A stretch of DNA of 22,850 nt from an uncultured Porphyromonas sp. (lineage in GTDB: Bacteria; Bacteroidota; Bacteroidia; Bacteroidales; Porphyromonadaceae), in the NCBI RefSeq assembly GCF_934359325.1, contig NZ_CAKRLH010000008.1:1-22850 (forward strand), given 5' to 3'. Positions 22,291 to 22,850 of this stretch are shown here, piece after piece. Under the pieces are notes generated by a model that ran no database searches, was not told the DNA's origin, and saw nothing but the letters and a program-made list of their open reading frames with translations. Position 1 is the stretch's first letter. Every line of letters starts with the position of its first letter. The translations under genes and the position numbers were made by a program.

Positions 22291-22850
22291 ATGCGCGAGA
22301 TACTCTTCTACCCCGGCTCCTACAGCCCCTTACACATAGGGCACCTCTGCCTCGCCAATTACATCATCGAGCAGATGCGGGACCGCTTCGATGAGCTGTG
22401 GTTTTCGCTAACGCCGAGCAATCCCTTCAAGGAGGATAACCTGTTGCTGCCGGATGACTTCAGGCGGCGCTGGGCGGAGAATCTCCTGCGAGAGCACCCG
22501 AAGATCCGCCTGAGCCTCGATGAGTGGGAGCTGCCACAGCCCAATTACACCCTCCGGACGATGCAGTACCTCCACGAGAAGTACCCGGGCAGCCACTTTA
22601 CCCTCCTGATGGGGCTCGACAGCCTGCTCTGGCTCCATAAGTGGTACCACAGCGATGAACTGACCCAGACGACCGACATACTGGTCTACCCGCGACCGGG
22701 ATACCACCTGCCGGAGGGCTTTGAGATGCCGGCGCGGACGCGAGTGATCGACGATGTGCCGACGTACGAGGTATCCTCGACAGACATCAGAGAGCGTCTC
22801 GAGGAGGGGAAGGATCTCCCCTATCTCCTCGCCACCTCTATCGATGACCC
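22291..22850 (+). CDS. nadD: Nicotinate-nucleotide adenylyltransferase, 3' end outside the window
   Basis: Adenylates nicotinate mononucleotide to nicotinic acid adenine dinucleotide in NAD synthesis. The ATG at 22291 opens a frame that runs to the window edge without a stop (186 codons and two bases). The nucleotidyltransferase motif GSYSPLHIGH lies at about residues 9-18 and the second signature SSTDIRERL near 163-171. Between them are LMGLDSLLWLHKWY, the usual substrate-binding stretch, and LVYPRPGY. Family members are about 190-210 residues, so only a few codons are missing. It is three bases from gmk and clearly co-transcribed. With nnr it gives the window two genes of NAD synthesis or repair. 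Confidence 0.94.
   Translation, partial: MREILFYPGSYSPLHIGHLCLANYIIEQMRDRFDELWFSLTPSNPFKEDNLLLPDDFRRRWAENLLREHPKIRLSLDEWELPQPNYTLRTMQYLHEKYPGSHFTLLMGLDSLLWLHKWYHSDELTQTTDILVYPRPGYHLPEGFEMPARTRVIDDVPTYEVSSTDIRERLEEGKDLPYLLATSIDD

Overview
The window looks like a stretch of core chromosome from a Porphyromonas-like member of the Bacteroidales. This rests on gene content and order (DUF4290-murA-rimM; pdxJ-exbB-exbD-tonB; a secreted tricorn-type protease; a two-domain Nnr) and on promoter -7 boxes of the Bacteroidetes type TAnnTTTG (TACCTTTG, TACATTTG, TATCTTTG). There is almost no Shine-Dalgarno signal. The DNA is fairly GC-rich, mid-50s % by eye. The genus is inferred from protein resemblance, not from a database search.

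Layout. (1) 190-3450 (+): a secreted tricorn-like protease with its own terminator. (2) 3801-7695 (+): gpi, a DUF4290 gene, murA and rimM, closely packed (glycolysis, peptidoglycan precursor, ribosome maturation). (3) 7699-11960 (-): nnr, a rhomboid protease, a membrane-anchored EEP-fold hydrolase and cdsA, converging on rimM with 3 bp between stop codons. (4) 12134-12501 (-): a 63-residue membrane protein and tRNA-Arg(CCG). (5) 12789-17657 (-): pdxJ, exbB, exbD, tonB, a DJ-1-like gene and cysS, probably one transcription unit joining vitamin B6 synthesis, the TonB energy system and CysRS. (6) 17800-21258 (-): thrS-infC-rpmI-rplT, the classical translation operon. (7) 21712-22850 (+): gmk and the 5' part of nadD, which runs off the window.

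The genes are mostly housekeeping. I see no prophage, IS element, CRISPR array, restriction system or secretion locus. The signal that ordinary annotation does not explain is a dispersed repeat family in three separate intergenic regions (3562-3621, 12689-12770, 21506-21587). Each array has 3 or 4 copies of a 16-bp near-palindrome, consensus CTAWTACCGGTAWTAG, spaced exactly 22 bp centre to centre with 6-bp linkers that are mostly of unrelated sequence. Eleven units occur in 23 kb, 8 of them exact, and none lies in a coding region. In two arrays the last unit is inverted, so neighbouring units can form a perfect or near-perfect 16-bp hairpin. All three arrays lie roughly 80-160 bp upstream of a recognisable -7 box. 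They could be phased protein-binding arrays, a REP/MITE-like family or RNA-processing hairpins.

Other points: MurA has Asp in place of the fosfomycin-target Cys; the epimerase half of Nnr has lost its NNGGDG loop; and a long hairpin and a 14-bp palindrome lie upstream of the tRNA gene.
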